Translations under genes and position numbers: made by a program | Assembly: GCA_000827495.1 (NCBI GenBank) | Contig: KN817528.1 | Span: 186,001-250,000 of the forward strand | Reading direction: 5' to 3' | Length of the DNA stretch: 64,000 nucleotides | DNA from: Hypholoma sublateritium FD-334 SS-4 | Lineage: Eukaryota > Basidiomycota > Agaricomycetes > Agaricales > Strophariaceae | Part shown: positions 1-11,065 of the stretch, piece after piece | Numbering within the stretch: the stretch's first letter is position 1 | Layout: each line of letters opens with the position of its first letter | Notes under the pieces: model-generated | Database searches by the model: none | The model's input: the letters and a program-made list of their open reading frames with translations, nothing else | Told to the model about the DNA's origin: nothing

Positions 1-1234
1 AATAAGGAGAAGAATCTAACCGGCGTATTCGATGACGACGAAGGTGAATGCAGGTAAATCAAGACACGTCCATCCTCCGAGGATGAAAATCAGGCAAAAC
101 GGCAAACTTCGTGCATGACATGAAGCAGGCCATCGATTAGATAGAACGAACCACAGCTCGTGTTTGCCTCGTGCCGAGGCGAGCCCGCTTGGAACCCACT
201 CTGTACAACATGGTCTCATCCAAGTTTGATCCAAGATTCCAAGTCACCGTCCCATCCCCAACCCATTCTTTCTCCGGGCGAAATTAAGCTTCCATATACT
301 GTGGGCACTGTATTATGTGTGTTCGGTCAAGCCGGAAGCGTGCCCAATAATGTCAGTAAGTAGCATGCGAGTAGCCTGAGGTAGCATGGACGGCGAAGAG
401 TTCAAGTCTGTGCCATCATGTAAGCAGGAAGATAAATCATACATTCAGACAAGCGGCAGCGCCTACCGTCTTGCTACCGTTCACTGCAGACCATATTCAT
501 CATATTTCATCTCTTGATATTATTATTACAGACCTATAAACTGCATCTCAATAAGTACGTTTATCAAGCATTTTGAAGAATCTACCGTCGATTTTACGCC
601 GGCGTACAATTACTATGTTCAATTAAACTCGCATAAAAAAAAGCTGCACATTCAAGTTGTTTGCACATTGTGCAACTTCTCTCTTGAGATAACCCATACC
701 GAAAGGCGGGACGTGGCGCAGAACGTACTGAATACATATTTTATTTTATTATAATGCGCGAAACATCTTCAAGATTTTCTATTAATGAAGTCGTCAAGAA
801 CAAAACTGGTAATACATGATGATCGATGATCGTTTATGGCATGCATTCTAATAGAATACATCTCTACGCGGAAATCCGGATGTCGGAAAAATGAACGGCA
901 AATGCTTGAAAGGATGTATACGTCATGGAGGTGGGCCTAAGTCATTGATTTGTGGTGGATATAGATCGAAAACAGCGAATGAGGGGCGAACGAAGAGTTG
1001 AGAATGATGGGCGCTGGTGGCACGGGAAAAATATATCTAGTGGATAGACGTTAAAGTAAAAGGGCTGTCACGACATCAAGATGGGAGTATAACGCATAAG
1101 TAGAGATAATTAGGTGGGTGCGGAATATAATGGCCCGGGGTTGTCACGCGCCCCGGCGGGTGCAAGCTATATAAACTGTTTGCACCCAGTGACTTGAGGT
1201 TCTGTGCAAATGCGCAGCATATAAGGACAGAAGA
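1..1234. other. Gene-free flank downstream of the Ca2+-ATPase
   Basis: Only short open frames with no recognisable protein are present. The stretch is AT-rich between about 480 and 1120 and contains no tRNA-like or repeat structure that I can see, apart from the inverted repeat at 1158-1187 listed separately. It probably holds the 3' flank of the minus-strand ATPase gene and unknown intergenic sequence. Confidence 0.5.
1158..1187. repeat. Perfect 8-bp inverted repeat around a TATA-like loop
   Basis: GGGTGCAA (1158-1165) and TTGCACCC (1180-1187) are perfect reverse complements. They are separated by a 14-nt loop containing TATATAAA. The element lies about 48 bp beyond the stop codon of the minus-strand Ca2+-ATPase. 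It could be a hairpin in that gene's 3' UTR, or a symmetrical protein-binding site around a plus-strand TATA box. The sequence alone does not decide. Confidence 0.5.
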
Positions 1235-4200
1235 TCATGCCAGATTCTCTTTTCCTCCAAATTGCTTATAGACAGGATCGTCCTTTGAGGTGTCCGGGTG
1301 GATCTGTAGTTTACCTTCCCAGAGAGCAGCCGACGAACGAGAGGGGTCGCTGTGGGCGGGGTCTGAAAGCGATCCCGGTTGAAGATATGCCTGAGCAGCG
1401 GCCACGGCGCCGATCATCAACGTTGGCGCCATCGTCAGGACGGAGGAGCTATGAACAACATCAATCAGTTATCTGCTTCAAGGCATACGGTGGAATGGAC
1501 ATACATTCCCATGCGCTCATCCGAGCTCAGACGAGCCGAGCGGCTCTTGATGACGAACGACGACGACCTCAAACGGCCACCGCGGAGGTTTGCGAATGTG
1601 CTGAGGTTGTCCCTGACCATGTTGATTGCGCCGCTCCATCCTTCCTGATCCACACGGGCTGTGGGAAGCACCTCTTTGGGCTCCTCCACCAGTCTGATAA
1701 ACTTGAATAGCCTCTCGAAGGGCTTCGTAGGCATCAAGCGGATAGCAGCACCCCAGGGTATAGACACGAAGCCGAGCGCGAGGGAAATGCCCCACTCACG
1801 CCCGCCGATACGGGTGACCTGGAAAGCAGCTCCGCCGACAAAGACGATCAGAACTTGGACAACAATTTCTGTGAACCTAAGATCAGCCAAAATCCCCAAA
1901 GAATGTTACAAGTCGACGTACCAAGCAAAGTAATAGCAATGAAAAAGCGATTAGCGAGGATACCTTCNAAGATGTTGAGGTGGCTGTCAAGGCGCCTGCA
2001 ATTGACCGAGTTAAATATCTGCGCGANCACGAACGTGTTGAAGACGAGGGTCTTGACGATGAGCTCGTTCTGCGTTGTATGCTCGAACCCAAGGATGTCG
2101 ATGCCGCGGAAGTGGAACACGAAGATAATGATAATTTGATAGATCGACTGCATCAGGATCATCTTGTACATCTCGACGGAAAACAGCGGCGCAGTCTTCT
2201 TATCCGGCTTGCGTTCGAGCAGTTTCTCAGATGCCGGGTCCGTGGCGAGAGCCAGCGCAGCGAACGTGTCCATGATGATGTTGATCCAGAGCAGCTGTAC
2301 GGCAGACAGCACGGATTCCTCCTCGTCAGATGCGACNGCAGACACGAATGTAATTGCGACAGCCGTGACGTTGGTAGAAATCTGGAATTGTAGGAATTTG
2401 CGGACTGCGTCGTTCACGCAGCGGCCCCACATGATAGCCTTGACGATAGACGAGAAGTTGTCGNCCATGAGGATAATGTCCGATGCCTCTTTCGCGACCT
2501 CAGTGCCTGCGATACCCATGGAAAAGCCGACGTTAGCGGTCCTGAGTGCGGGTCCATCGTTAGTGCCATCGCCAGTGACGCCGACAATCTCGCCAATACT
2601 CTTGAGCGTCTCAACCAGAACCTTCTTGTCCTCCGGCGACGAACGGGCGAGGACTTGCAGCCGAGGAACGATTTCGATACGGTCGGCCTGCGTGAGCTGC
2701 CGGAAAACGGGACCTTCCATGATGATGCCGCCTTTCGTGAAGATGCCACACTGCGTTGCAATCGAGCGTGCAGTGAGCACGTTGTCTCCGGTACACATCT
2801 TGACTGTTACTCCGGCCCGATGACATTTCATGACAGCATCCTGGACACCATCGCGAAGANGGTCTTCAATNCCAGTGATGCCGATGAGTGTTAGCTCGCA
2901 ACAGAGGCTCTCGAATGGAACCTAAAGATGGTAATGAGTATATAAAGAGAATCTTAATTATAGAAATACTGACATCGCCTTCGGAGTTCAGAGATGACCN
3001 TGCAGGGGGCCATGTGGGCAGATCGCGATAGCACAGAGCGATGGTTCGCAGAGTTTGGTTTGCATAGAAAATAATAGTGCGGCTGATGTTCTCCGTGGCC
3101 ATTTCATCGATAGGCATCGTCTCGATATCCGTAGGGTACTCCCCATCTCGGTGAACCGCGATGTGACGAGTCGACTTCTTCGCAAGAATTTCACTTGCAC
3201 CTTTGAAGTAAGCCCGGTACCCGCCACCCGGGAGCCGGACGACAACGCCCATGGACTTGCGCTCACTCGAGAAAGGGATCATCTGGACGACTTCGGCAGC
3301 GTCCCGAGTCTTCTGGAAGTCGTTCCACTTGAGTTCCTGAGCGAACTGCAGGAGGGCCGTTTCAGTCTTGCTGCCGATGAAGATGATCTCGCCGCTCTCA
3401 GGGTCCNTATCTTGGAANGCAGTCGAGTTGACNGCAATAGCCTCGTTGAAAAGATCGCGGACTTGAGGTGAAAGGANATTGTTGAGGTTGCTTTGATCGA
3501 CAGAGAAGTCCTGGTGGTGTTTCCGAGTGACATCATCGTCATTGGCATTGGTCCGCGCAGCGTTCTCATCAAGCTTGCGAANNAATTTCGCGTGGATACC
3601 AATAGAACCGGCGACGACGGTCATAGAATTCTGGGTCAGCGTTCCAGTTTTGTCTGTGCAAATGACCGATGCATTAGCCATGGTTTCACATGATCCAAGG
3701 ACGCGGACAAGCAGCTTCTCGTATGTCATCCGCTTGGTCGCGAAAGCCAGTGCAAGAGTAACTGCCAACGGCAGACCTATGAAAGAAGCGATGGTTTGAT
3801 AACTGNAGTTGAATATTTTTTGNATATAACACACCTTCAGGAACGGCAACGACAATCAAGGTCACGGAAATAATCAGTATATTCACAAAAGCGATGCCAT
3901 TTTCACTTGGGTTGCTATGGAATTAATGTCCCGTCAGTATTCCTCAAAGAAAGAGTAAAGGTGTGACATACCGAACAGGGACACCTTTGCCAAGTTGTAC
4001 AAAAAATCTGATCATCAACGCGACGAATAAAATCAAACCGGCGAGTGAACCGATCTTAGCAATGAGTTCAGCCAGCGCATTGAGTTTCAACTGAAGCGGC
4101 GTGTTTTCGGTATCACCACGGAGAGCTAGGAAAGTATGTTTAGCCTAGTCCTCATAACTCAACATGAACACTAGCGTACCCATCATGATACGACCGTTGA

Positions 4201-5842
4201 AACTCTTGGTACCGACGGCGACGACGACATATTTGCCAACCCCTTCTAGTACCTTGCTGCCGGAGATAATGAAGCAGTCTGTGTGTCCGGCTTCGGGGTC
4301 TTTTCCTGCTGCGACTGCCTGGCGGTGTAGCTCGATGACCTCAGAGTACGTCAGCTTTTTTATAGAATCTGATTCTCCCGTGGCACCCGATTCGTCGCAT
4401 TTGACATTGTGTCCAGACAGGAAAATGCCATCACATGGAACGACCTCGCCAGGTTCAAGATGGGCAATATCTCCGACGACAACTTCCTATGGTCTCAAAG
4501 TCAGTGAAATCCTATACCGCTTTTATATATGCTCGTACCTTGATATCAATCATTTTATCGACTCCATCACGCGTGACCTTGACACCTCGCTCCTCTTTCC
4601 GTTCGTTGAGCGCCTTGAACTGTCGCTCTTTTTGCCAGTCGTTCACAGAGCCGACAACAACCTGAGTTAAGATATGCTTGTAACTTCCAACAGAAACGCG
4701 CATTAAAAAAGTGACATACAACAATGGCGATGGCAATCATGATAGCTACACCTTCCACCCAGTCGACAGGAGCTTGACCAGGTTTCCGAGGTGTTCCAAA
4801 ATCCTGGAAGAAACCCAAAGCGAGAGAAATGACGGCCGCAACTGACAACAGAATCTGTATAAAGATAAGCAACTAGCACAACACCTAAAATGATGAAACA
4901 ACGCACCAAAACCTTGTCTTGCAATGCGAGCCACATAAGTTGCAACAGTGTCTTGCTAATGCGTGTGGGCAGAACATTCTCGCCAAAGACGCGTTTGCGG
5001 TCGTCGAGTGTCGCACCAAATGCAGCCCCGTCGTCTGCGACGGTTGGAGCTGCTGTTTCTCCGCCTGGTTCCGTGAGGACGATTGCAGGTAGCTTCTCAA
5101 CATGCTCTTGTGAGTCATGATTCGTGTGGTGGCGGTGAGAATGGCTATGACCCCCTTTCGACGGGCCCACTGCATTCGACGTCAGGCCGTGATCTGCACG
5201 AACTCCCAATCCCCTTAAAAGGCCACTAACACCACCAAAAGACGAGAGTATCGCCATACTCTTGGGGTCTAGCATATGCGCCAGTTGATATGGCTTGAAG
5301 GTAAAGGGCGCAGGATCTATCGCCTCGTCTTGAGAGAGCAGTATTTCATGGGCCGTCTGCGTGGGCTGCGCGCTGTCAACCTCATCCCCCTTCTTTGCTT
5401 TCTTCCTGCTGGCTTTCTCCTTCTCCTTCTCCGCATCCTTTTCCTCTTTGTTGGAGGGGAGTTCGAACGATTTTTTCTTGCTGGAGGCAGGCGCGTCGTC
5501 AAAATGTGTGAAAGAGGTCGTGGCGGATGACACATGCCGGTAGTCCACAGACTCTACGTCAGTCACTGAAGTGGCATCGCTACCCATGCGGTGATGTGTG
5601 TTTGGTGCCAAGAGGTTGAGAGAGGTAAGGCCAGACGAGTGCTCCGGGTTGTTATCCCGCAGTTGGAGAGTCGTTGGATATGTGACTGAATGGCTCGAGA
5701 GTGTTGGTGACGGAGGGATGGAGCTCGAGTCTGAGCCATATGCTGGGGGGGACAGCAGACCAGTCGAGAGGGGAGAGTGGAGGTCGTCCGTGGAATGTGG
5801 CGGGTCGACAGTGATGTTGATGGAAGGCACTGAGGAAGCCAT
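1235..5842 (-). CDS. PMC1: P-type Ca2+-ATPase, plasma-membrane/vacuolar PMC1 type
   Basis: Pumps Ca2+ out of the cytosol, in fungi usually into the vacuole. In order the translation shows a long Ser/Pro-rich N-terminal extension, an acidic-basic K/E-rich segment, a His-rich stretch (about 5103-5152), the N-terminal ATPase domain, and membrane segments with the VAVPEG calcium-site motif. The phosphorylation motif [11 protein letters not shown] (near 3630-3660), KGASE in the nucleotide domain, [10 protein letters not shown] (near 2546-2577) and the C-terminal membrane segments follow. Start chosen at ATG 5842 ([12 protein letters not shown]); ORFs further upstream lack similarity. The C-terminus needs a last intron (donor GTATGT near 1507) to reach the stop at 1235. 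At least eight introns. Fifteen N bases lie between 1968 and 3823, so a few residues are unreadable. Family assignment is firm; PMC1 versus another PMCA paralogue is inferred. Confidence 0.93.
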
Positions 5843-7858
5843 GATAGCTATGTCTCCGACCTGTGAGGTGTGGGAGGTGTGTAAAAGGAAACCCCAAGTT
5901 GATTTGTCGTCTAAATACTCCTTCCGCCAAGGCCAAAAGGCTGTGCTTGACCCTGAACAAGATCGACGATATACAGCGCAATCCCAACGATCCAGCACTG
6001 AGCGAGCGTCTATATAACAACGGTCTGTTCGAAAATAAGCGCCTTGTATATGCCGACACCGTTGTCGACGACGAGTGCAGAAACGGCGAAGAGCAACTTG
6101 CAGTCTAAGTCTAGACGTCTGACGAACCGAGCATATGGCTTCAACAGTCACGTCACGTGTGTATATATAGCAATCGAACCCCCCTCGGTCTTTTTGCCCA
6201 CTGGCAAAACCGTGTGATGCTCTGGCAGTCATAGCAGTGTCTGACACCGCAAGATCGTCATTTTTTTTCTCCATAAAATGCTGCTCAAATGCGCGCAGCG
6301 TTTTCCAGAATGCTGGTATTCCGCGAATGCACACATTTGCTCAATCTCTTGGTCTGACTTTGACTGCGCAACACTGTCAAACCGAGCCCTTCTCCGGATA
6401 TGACTTGCGTCCCGATCGCTCGTTTGGCGCCGAGGCTTCCCGTAAGTGGGGAAGCGGCACTTACCCTCCCAAAGCTTACCCTGTACACCCAAAAACGGAT
6501 CTAACGCCTCACACTCGGCACGGTATTGACATGCTTTATCCTACCCCACAGCACACTCCAAACCTTGCGGATGAACAATCAATACAGCACCCAAAGCGCA
6601 CTCAATACCCTGTCACCGCATGGAGCGTGCGTGGCGCTAAAATTTACTTGGCTGACGACACGTGGCCTCTATGTAGCGTCCAACAAGCGTCAATGTTGCG
6701 TCGGTGACGACCTGCTGGAACAACAGCGACAGCATAAACGAAAATGAACACATCGTCTCATGGGATATGGATACGTACGTGTAATTCATGTCTTTCATAA
6801 ACACGCTTTCGCTGCTTACTGATACTCACATCGTCCAATAGCGTAATATATGACAAAACTATCGCCTCAAATCAAAAAACGGATACTTCCTCATGGATTT
6901 TATCTTTAGAATGGCTCAGCTATCTTTAAGGCATATCAAATATAGTTGCCATGATCTAGGTGTGTACCTGCGGAGGGGGTGGCATAAAATACATATTCAC
7001 TTGTGCTCTTGTCACAGCCAGCGATTATATATCTTGGCTACGACCAGATCCTGCATTAAAGGGCATATATTTGCCGGACAGAAGACGAGGAAAGTGATCG
7101 CTGTCTCTCCAAGGCATTGACACAGCCCCGGCCCCCCTTTCAAGTTGCTGCGCGTGCTCTCCACCCAAATTGCCCACATGTCTCATTGGGTATGTCATCA
7201 CGCTCCTGACCCACAGATGCCATGGCCGCGTTCTCAGTAGGGTGCGTATATCCTTGCCAGAACCGGACGAATTAATTACAATTTCCTACAAATGGTCTAC
7301 TTACTATATGGCTCATTCCAGGTAATACGACTATCACCGCTCGCCATACCTACTCAACTACGTACGACATGAAGTATCCATTTCCTATTTATGATGGGCA
7401 ACCGTCGCGGGAGGCCTATGGGCATTCTTTTTCGGGCGAGCTCTGCACGAATCTGATAATGCAGAGCAAAAGACGCGATTCCAACTTCTCTGCGTCATAT
7501 GGGTATCACAGAAGAAGACACTGCACCATGAGAGAGTCACCCTAAAAAGCGTCAACTATTTCAGATTTTACGTCGCTCTCGCGATCGTAACGTATGCGGC
7601 GATGTCCAGCGTTGATTAGCAGGTCCCTATTCAAAACTTGGCAGAAGGCTAAGTACAACGCCCGTCAACATTCAACATTGTCGGCGTCGAACCCCGCGTC
7701 TCTACACCAACCTCGACTCGTCACTACAGTCGCAGCACTGCTCAGCATTACGTGCGTTGCATATGACTTCCATCTCTGAAGTAAAGATCCCACATCTGCC
7801 AAAGTGTCTTTGCACACCACACGCAGATCCAGAATGCACCAGGCGGCGCCATTACATT
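5843..7858. other. Intergenic, probable ATPase promoter and upstream region
   Basis: No coding gene recognised. The part next to 5842 should contain the ATPase promoter and 5' UTR; open frames up to 6334 and 6707 have no family features. A TATATATA run lies near 6160. The remainder is ordinary mixed-composition sequence with stops in all frames. Confidence 0.45.
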
Positions 7859-7940
7859 GGTGGGTTGGCGTAATGGCAACGCGTTAGTTTCCGGCATAGT
7901 AGCCAGCTAAAGATTCTGGGTTCGAGTCCCAGGCCCGTCG
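7859..7940 (+). tRNA. tRNA-Arg(CCG) with a 10-nt intron
   Basis: A full cloverleaf can be drawn. The acceptor stem is 7859-7865 with 7933-7939 (seven pairs, three of them G-U) and the discriminator is G7940. The D-stem is GCGT/ACGC (7868-7871, 7879-7882). The anticodon stem is TTAGT/GCTAA (7884-7888, 7906-7910). The T-arm is CTGGG-TTCGAGT-CCCAG (7916-7932). The loop reads TT-CCG-G and then a 10-nt insertion (7895-7904) before A7905. This puts the intron at the canonical position one base 3' of the anticodon CCG (codon CGG, Arg). A T-run for RNA polymerase III termination starts at 7941. The CCA end is not encoded, as in eukaryotes. Confidence 0.9.
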
Positions 7941-10900
7941 TTTTTGATCACTTCCTTTTTGGGTGCTTTTTCGCGCCCACAACGCACATAAATCTAAAAA
8001 TTAAAATATCCTCGGGCCTCTAACTGCAGGGAGCAGAATCAGGAATATGTCCATTGTCAAGAGATGCGCTGTGTCATGATTTTGTGTACCGATCACAGAT
8101 ATCATAACAATAGTCCCGCAGATATTTTCTCCTGGATGCAGGACAGTGGACTATCTTTCAAGCACAAGCTCGGCATTTCTGCATAAAGTCTGTGATTCCG
8201 GAATCCCATGCTGTTCTGATTTTCAAATTCTTAGCAGGTCTTAGCACTCAAGTGACACGAATACTAAGACCTGCCGCCAAGGTGTGCATTTATATCAGAT
8301 ATCAGATAACCTACCAGTATCCTGGTAGAACGTGCGTAGCTACATACATATATCAGTGCACTGCCTTGCTATGGCATCTCATACCATTCCTCATCCGAAT
8401 CACTGCTGTGAAGTATGTAAAAATGTGTCGTTCGTTGGTCGTTCGGCCCGAGGGATAGGAGTTTGGAGCACACCCCGCTTTACGACCTTGTTCAATTTGC
8501 ATCAAATCTGGACTACTCCGTGTCATTTATTAGGCATAAACAGGATTCCCGCCATCCGCTCTGGCTTGAATAATGAATTAATGATCATCCAGCGGGCGCC
8601 TAAAATATAAATCTCGTGACAACTAAGGCGCTTATAGTTGCTAGCAACTTACACTCCAGCGCTCTCCCAGAGGGGTCGCAAATGATTCGAGAAATACACG
8701 CGTTCCCAACGAACGCACGCGTAGATACTGTCGCTAGGGGTAAAAGGCATCCCCGCTCGGACGCTTCGTAGATATACATCGTTCATTATTGTAACTATCC
8801 TCATTTAGACGATAGTTTACTTGAATTTTCCTAACGTAGAAGGGTAAATACGGGACGATTACAATCATGGAAGTATGCCGACTAAACCGGCGTGGCCTGG
8901 ATATAAAGAAATGTGTTTTTCTAGACTGGGACCACTGACTTGGTGACGTCCATTCATTCGATGTATATTTTTATTGCATCATTACTCCTTTTAAATAGCA
9001 TATTTAGGTGTATAAGATGTTCGGTAGAAACCGCACATCTATACTAGTAAACTGCTTTACTCGAACACACGATGCGAAGTTAGTGAGCACCCCAGATGTC
9101 CAAAAAAGGTAGTATATAAATTCTACGCCAATTGCGCACCACTTGCCTGCCCCATCGGTTGCATATCTCGCACTAGAGCCCTCGATTGCACAGCCTTCTA
9201 CCTCCTGACCGACTGCCCACTGTACGATGTTATCAGATTATACTGGCATCTGAAATATTGTCGGCATGCATACATACGCCACTCACCGTGTAACATGGTT
9301 CCTGGCCTTAGCCATAAGTCGCCTGGGCTCATTTTACAGCCTCTTCGTCGTCTTCTGGCCTCCTCTGGCCCAGACACAGCGTGTAAGTAATAATGACATG
9401 CGCTTCGTATGCGTTAGACGAGATGATACTAATTAGCTCTGCGGATACCCCTTATGGTTATAGAACGCTAAAAAAACAGATGCATCGCAGATACCTGTTT
9501 TCATGCTGTGAAACGACTCTGTATGAGAGCAAACGTACCATAATGGCGACTTTGCGAAATTCCTTATTTCCTTTGCTTCCAACAATACAATTACTGCTTT
9601 TTTCAGCTGTTAAGGCTGTACAGAATTCATTGTATTCCCATTTCACAAATATTAAGTGCACGTATATATCCCGGTTCAGCCCAGTGCGCACACCGAAGTA
9701 ACGGTACTGCTGGTAGACATTTTACGTGGAGTACAAGACAAATCTCCAAGAAATGCAGTGCATGATATTATACCGACGACCGGCTTGGATTTTATTCTTA
9801 CGAAGCCAGACTGCGCAAGGAACTCAAATTTCACGAGACTCGCTCAGATTAATCACACTGTTAAATAAGCACACCAGTCAGGACTCGGCTGGGCTACAGA
9901 CAGCCCGCCAGTAACGCATCCTAACCCCCGGGTGACTCATTCATAAGTACGAGCGTCACTTAGTCAAGCTCTCAGGTTACTTATAACCACGACTGTGCAT
10001 TCGGCATTGCCATCGCTCCTTCCGGAATTTGATACCCACAATGCCACCCCCACTAAGATCCCGCAGGTGCCTGTGTATACTGCAGCCGCGACGTCTCGCA
10101 TCGAAGTGCTCCGACGTAACCCTTTGCCTCGCAAGCTTCAGGGAGCCGTGACCGAAACCCCGCTCTTTACCTCAGCCTCAACCAAGCCTCAACCCCTCCA
10201 GCACGCTTTCTCGGCAATTCTGATGTCTTCTGACAGCGAGGCTGTGTTCATACACCTTGTGCACCTCTGGGCTTAACCCCAAGCGGTAATATGTCGACAA
10301 TCGTTTTAATGGCTCTCCGGAACGGTCCCTCCAGCACATACTACGGTGCCATTGCCAACGCGCACTTTACCAATGTTAATCCAGGCCGACCCCTGCCAGG
10401 TGTCCAGTTCTTTATCGGGAAAAAACGATGCCAAAAATGGCACTTACCCCAAGGTCCGTGATGGTGCCGCTTGCTACAAATGCCACATGTCCCGGGGCAT
10501 CATGGGATCGTCCTATTTATAGCCTCATGCCTAGTACAATTATCGTTTGCGATGGCAGAACGCCACGGCCCAGTCAACTTCTTCTCCAACACGATCGGTG
10601 GCCGCTTGTGACACGTAAAGATCCGATTTTCTTTTCCGCTTGCGTAACCACGTCTTGAGAAAGAACAGCGTCGTAAAGAGCTCGATGTAGACGATTCATA
10701 TATGCAGTAAAATTATAATATCTGAGAAATCTACTGAGGTATTCGTACATTCTACGGACCAACCCAAGTTGTCAAACAAGCAAGTAGGAGCATGATAGTA
10801 CATGTATACGCTTAAATGAAATAAAATTACAACCTGTTCGACACTCGTGAATACCCATAGAGACCGAACGGAAGGAATGTAAGATAGCAGACTCGTCTTT

Positions 10901-11065
10901 GAGGACGAATTCCAAGAGAATGTAGTAGCACAGCGTAATGTAACTCTAAAGGGATAAGCAACCCCCAGATATGGATTACGACAACTTTCCTTGACTCCTG
11001 CCTTGTTTTCGTCACTTTTTACGCAGCAATAGAAGGGAGAACACGGACGGCTCTCGACCACCCGT
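7941..11065. other. Gene-poor stretch
   Basis: About 3.1 kb with no recognisable gene on either strand. The longest open frames are near 100 codons and show no domain or compositional signal. I looked for transposon terminal repeats, reverse-transcriptase or transposase motifs and tRNA-like arms, and saw only the hairpin at 8234-8274. The right edge (10.7-11.06 kb) is 3' flank of the trehalose synthase gene. Confidence 0.45.
8234..8274. repeat. Perfect 11-bp inverted repeat
   Basis: GCAGGTCTTAG (8234-8244) and CTAAGACCTGC (8264-8274) are exact reverse complements with a 19-nt spacer. It lies about 300 bp after the tRNA gene in otherwise featureless DNA. It could fold as a stem in RNA or be a relic of a mobile element end; no flanking duplication was found to support the latter. 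Confidence 0.6.

Noticed and set aside
2164..2823. Plus-strand 219-codon frame
   Set aside because: Lies antisense to conserved Ca2+-ATPase motifs and has no features of its own; a shadow of the coding strand.
10696..11061. Minus-strand 121-codon frame next to TPS1
   Set aside because: Lies just beyond the TPS1 stop, no similarity to trehalose-phosphate phosphatase or anything else; taken as 3' flank.
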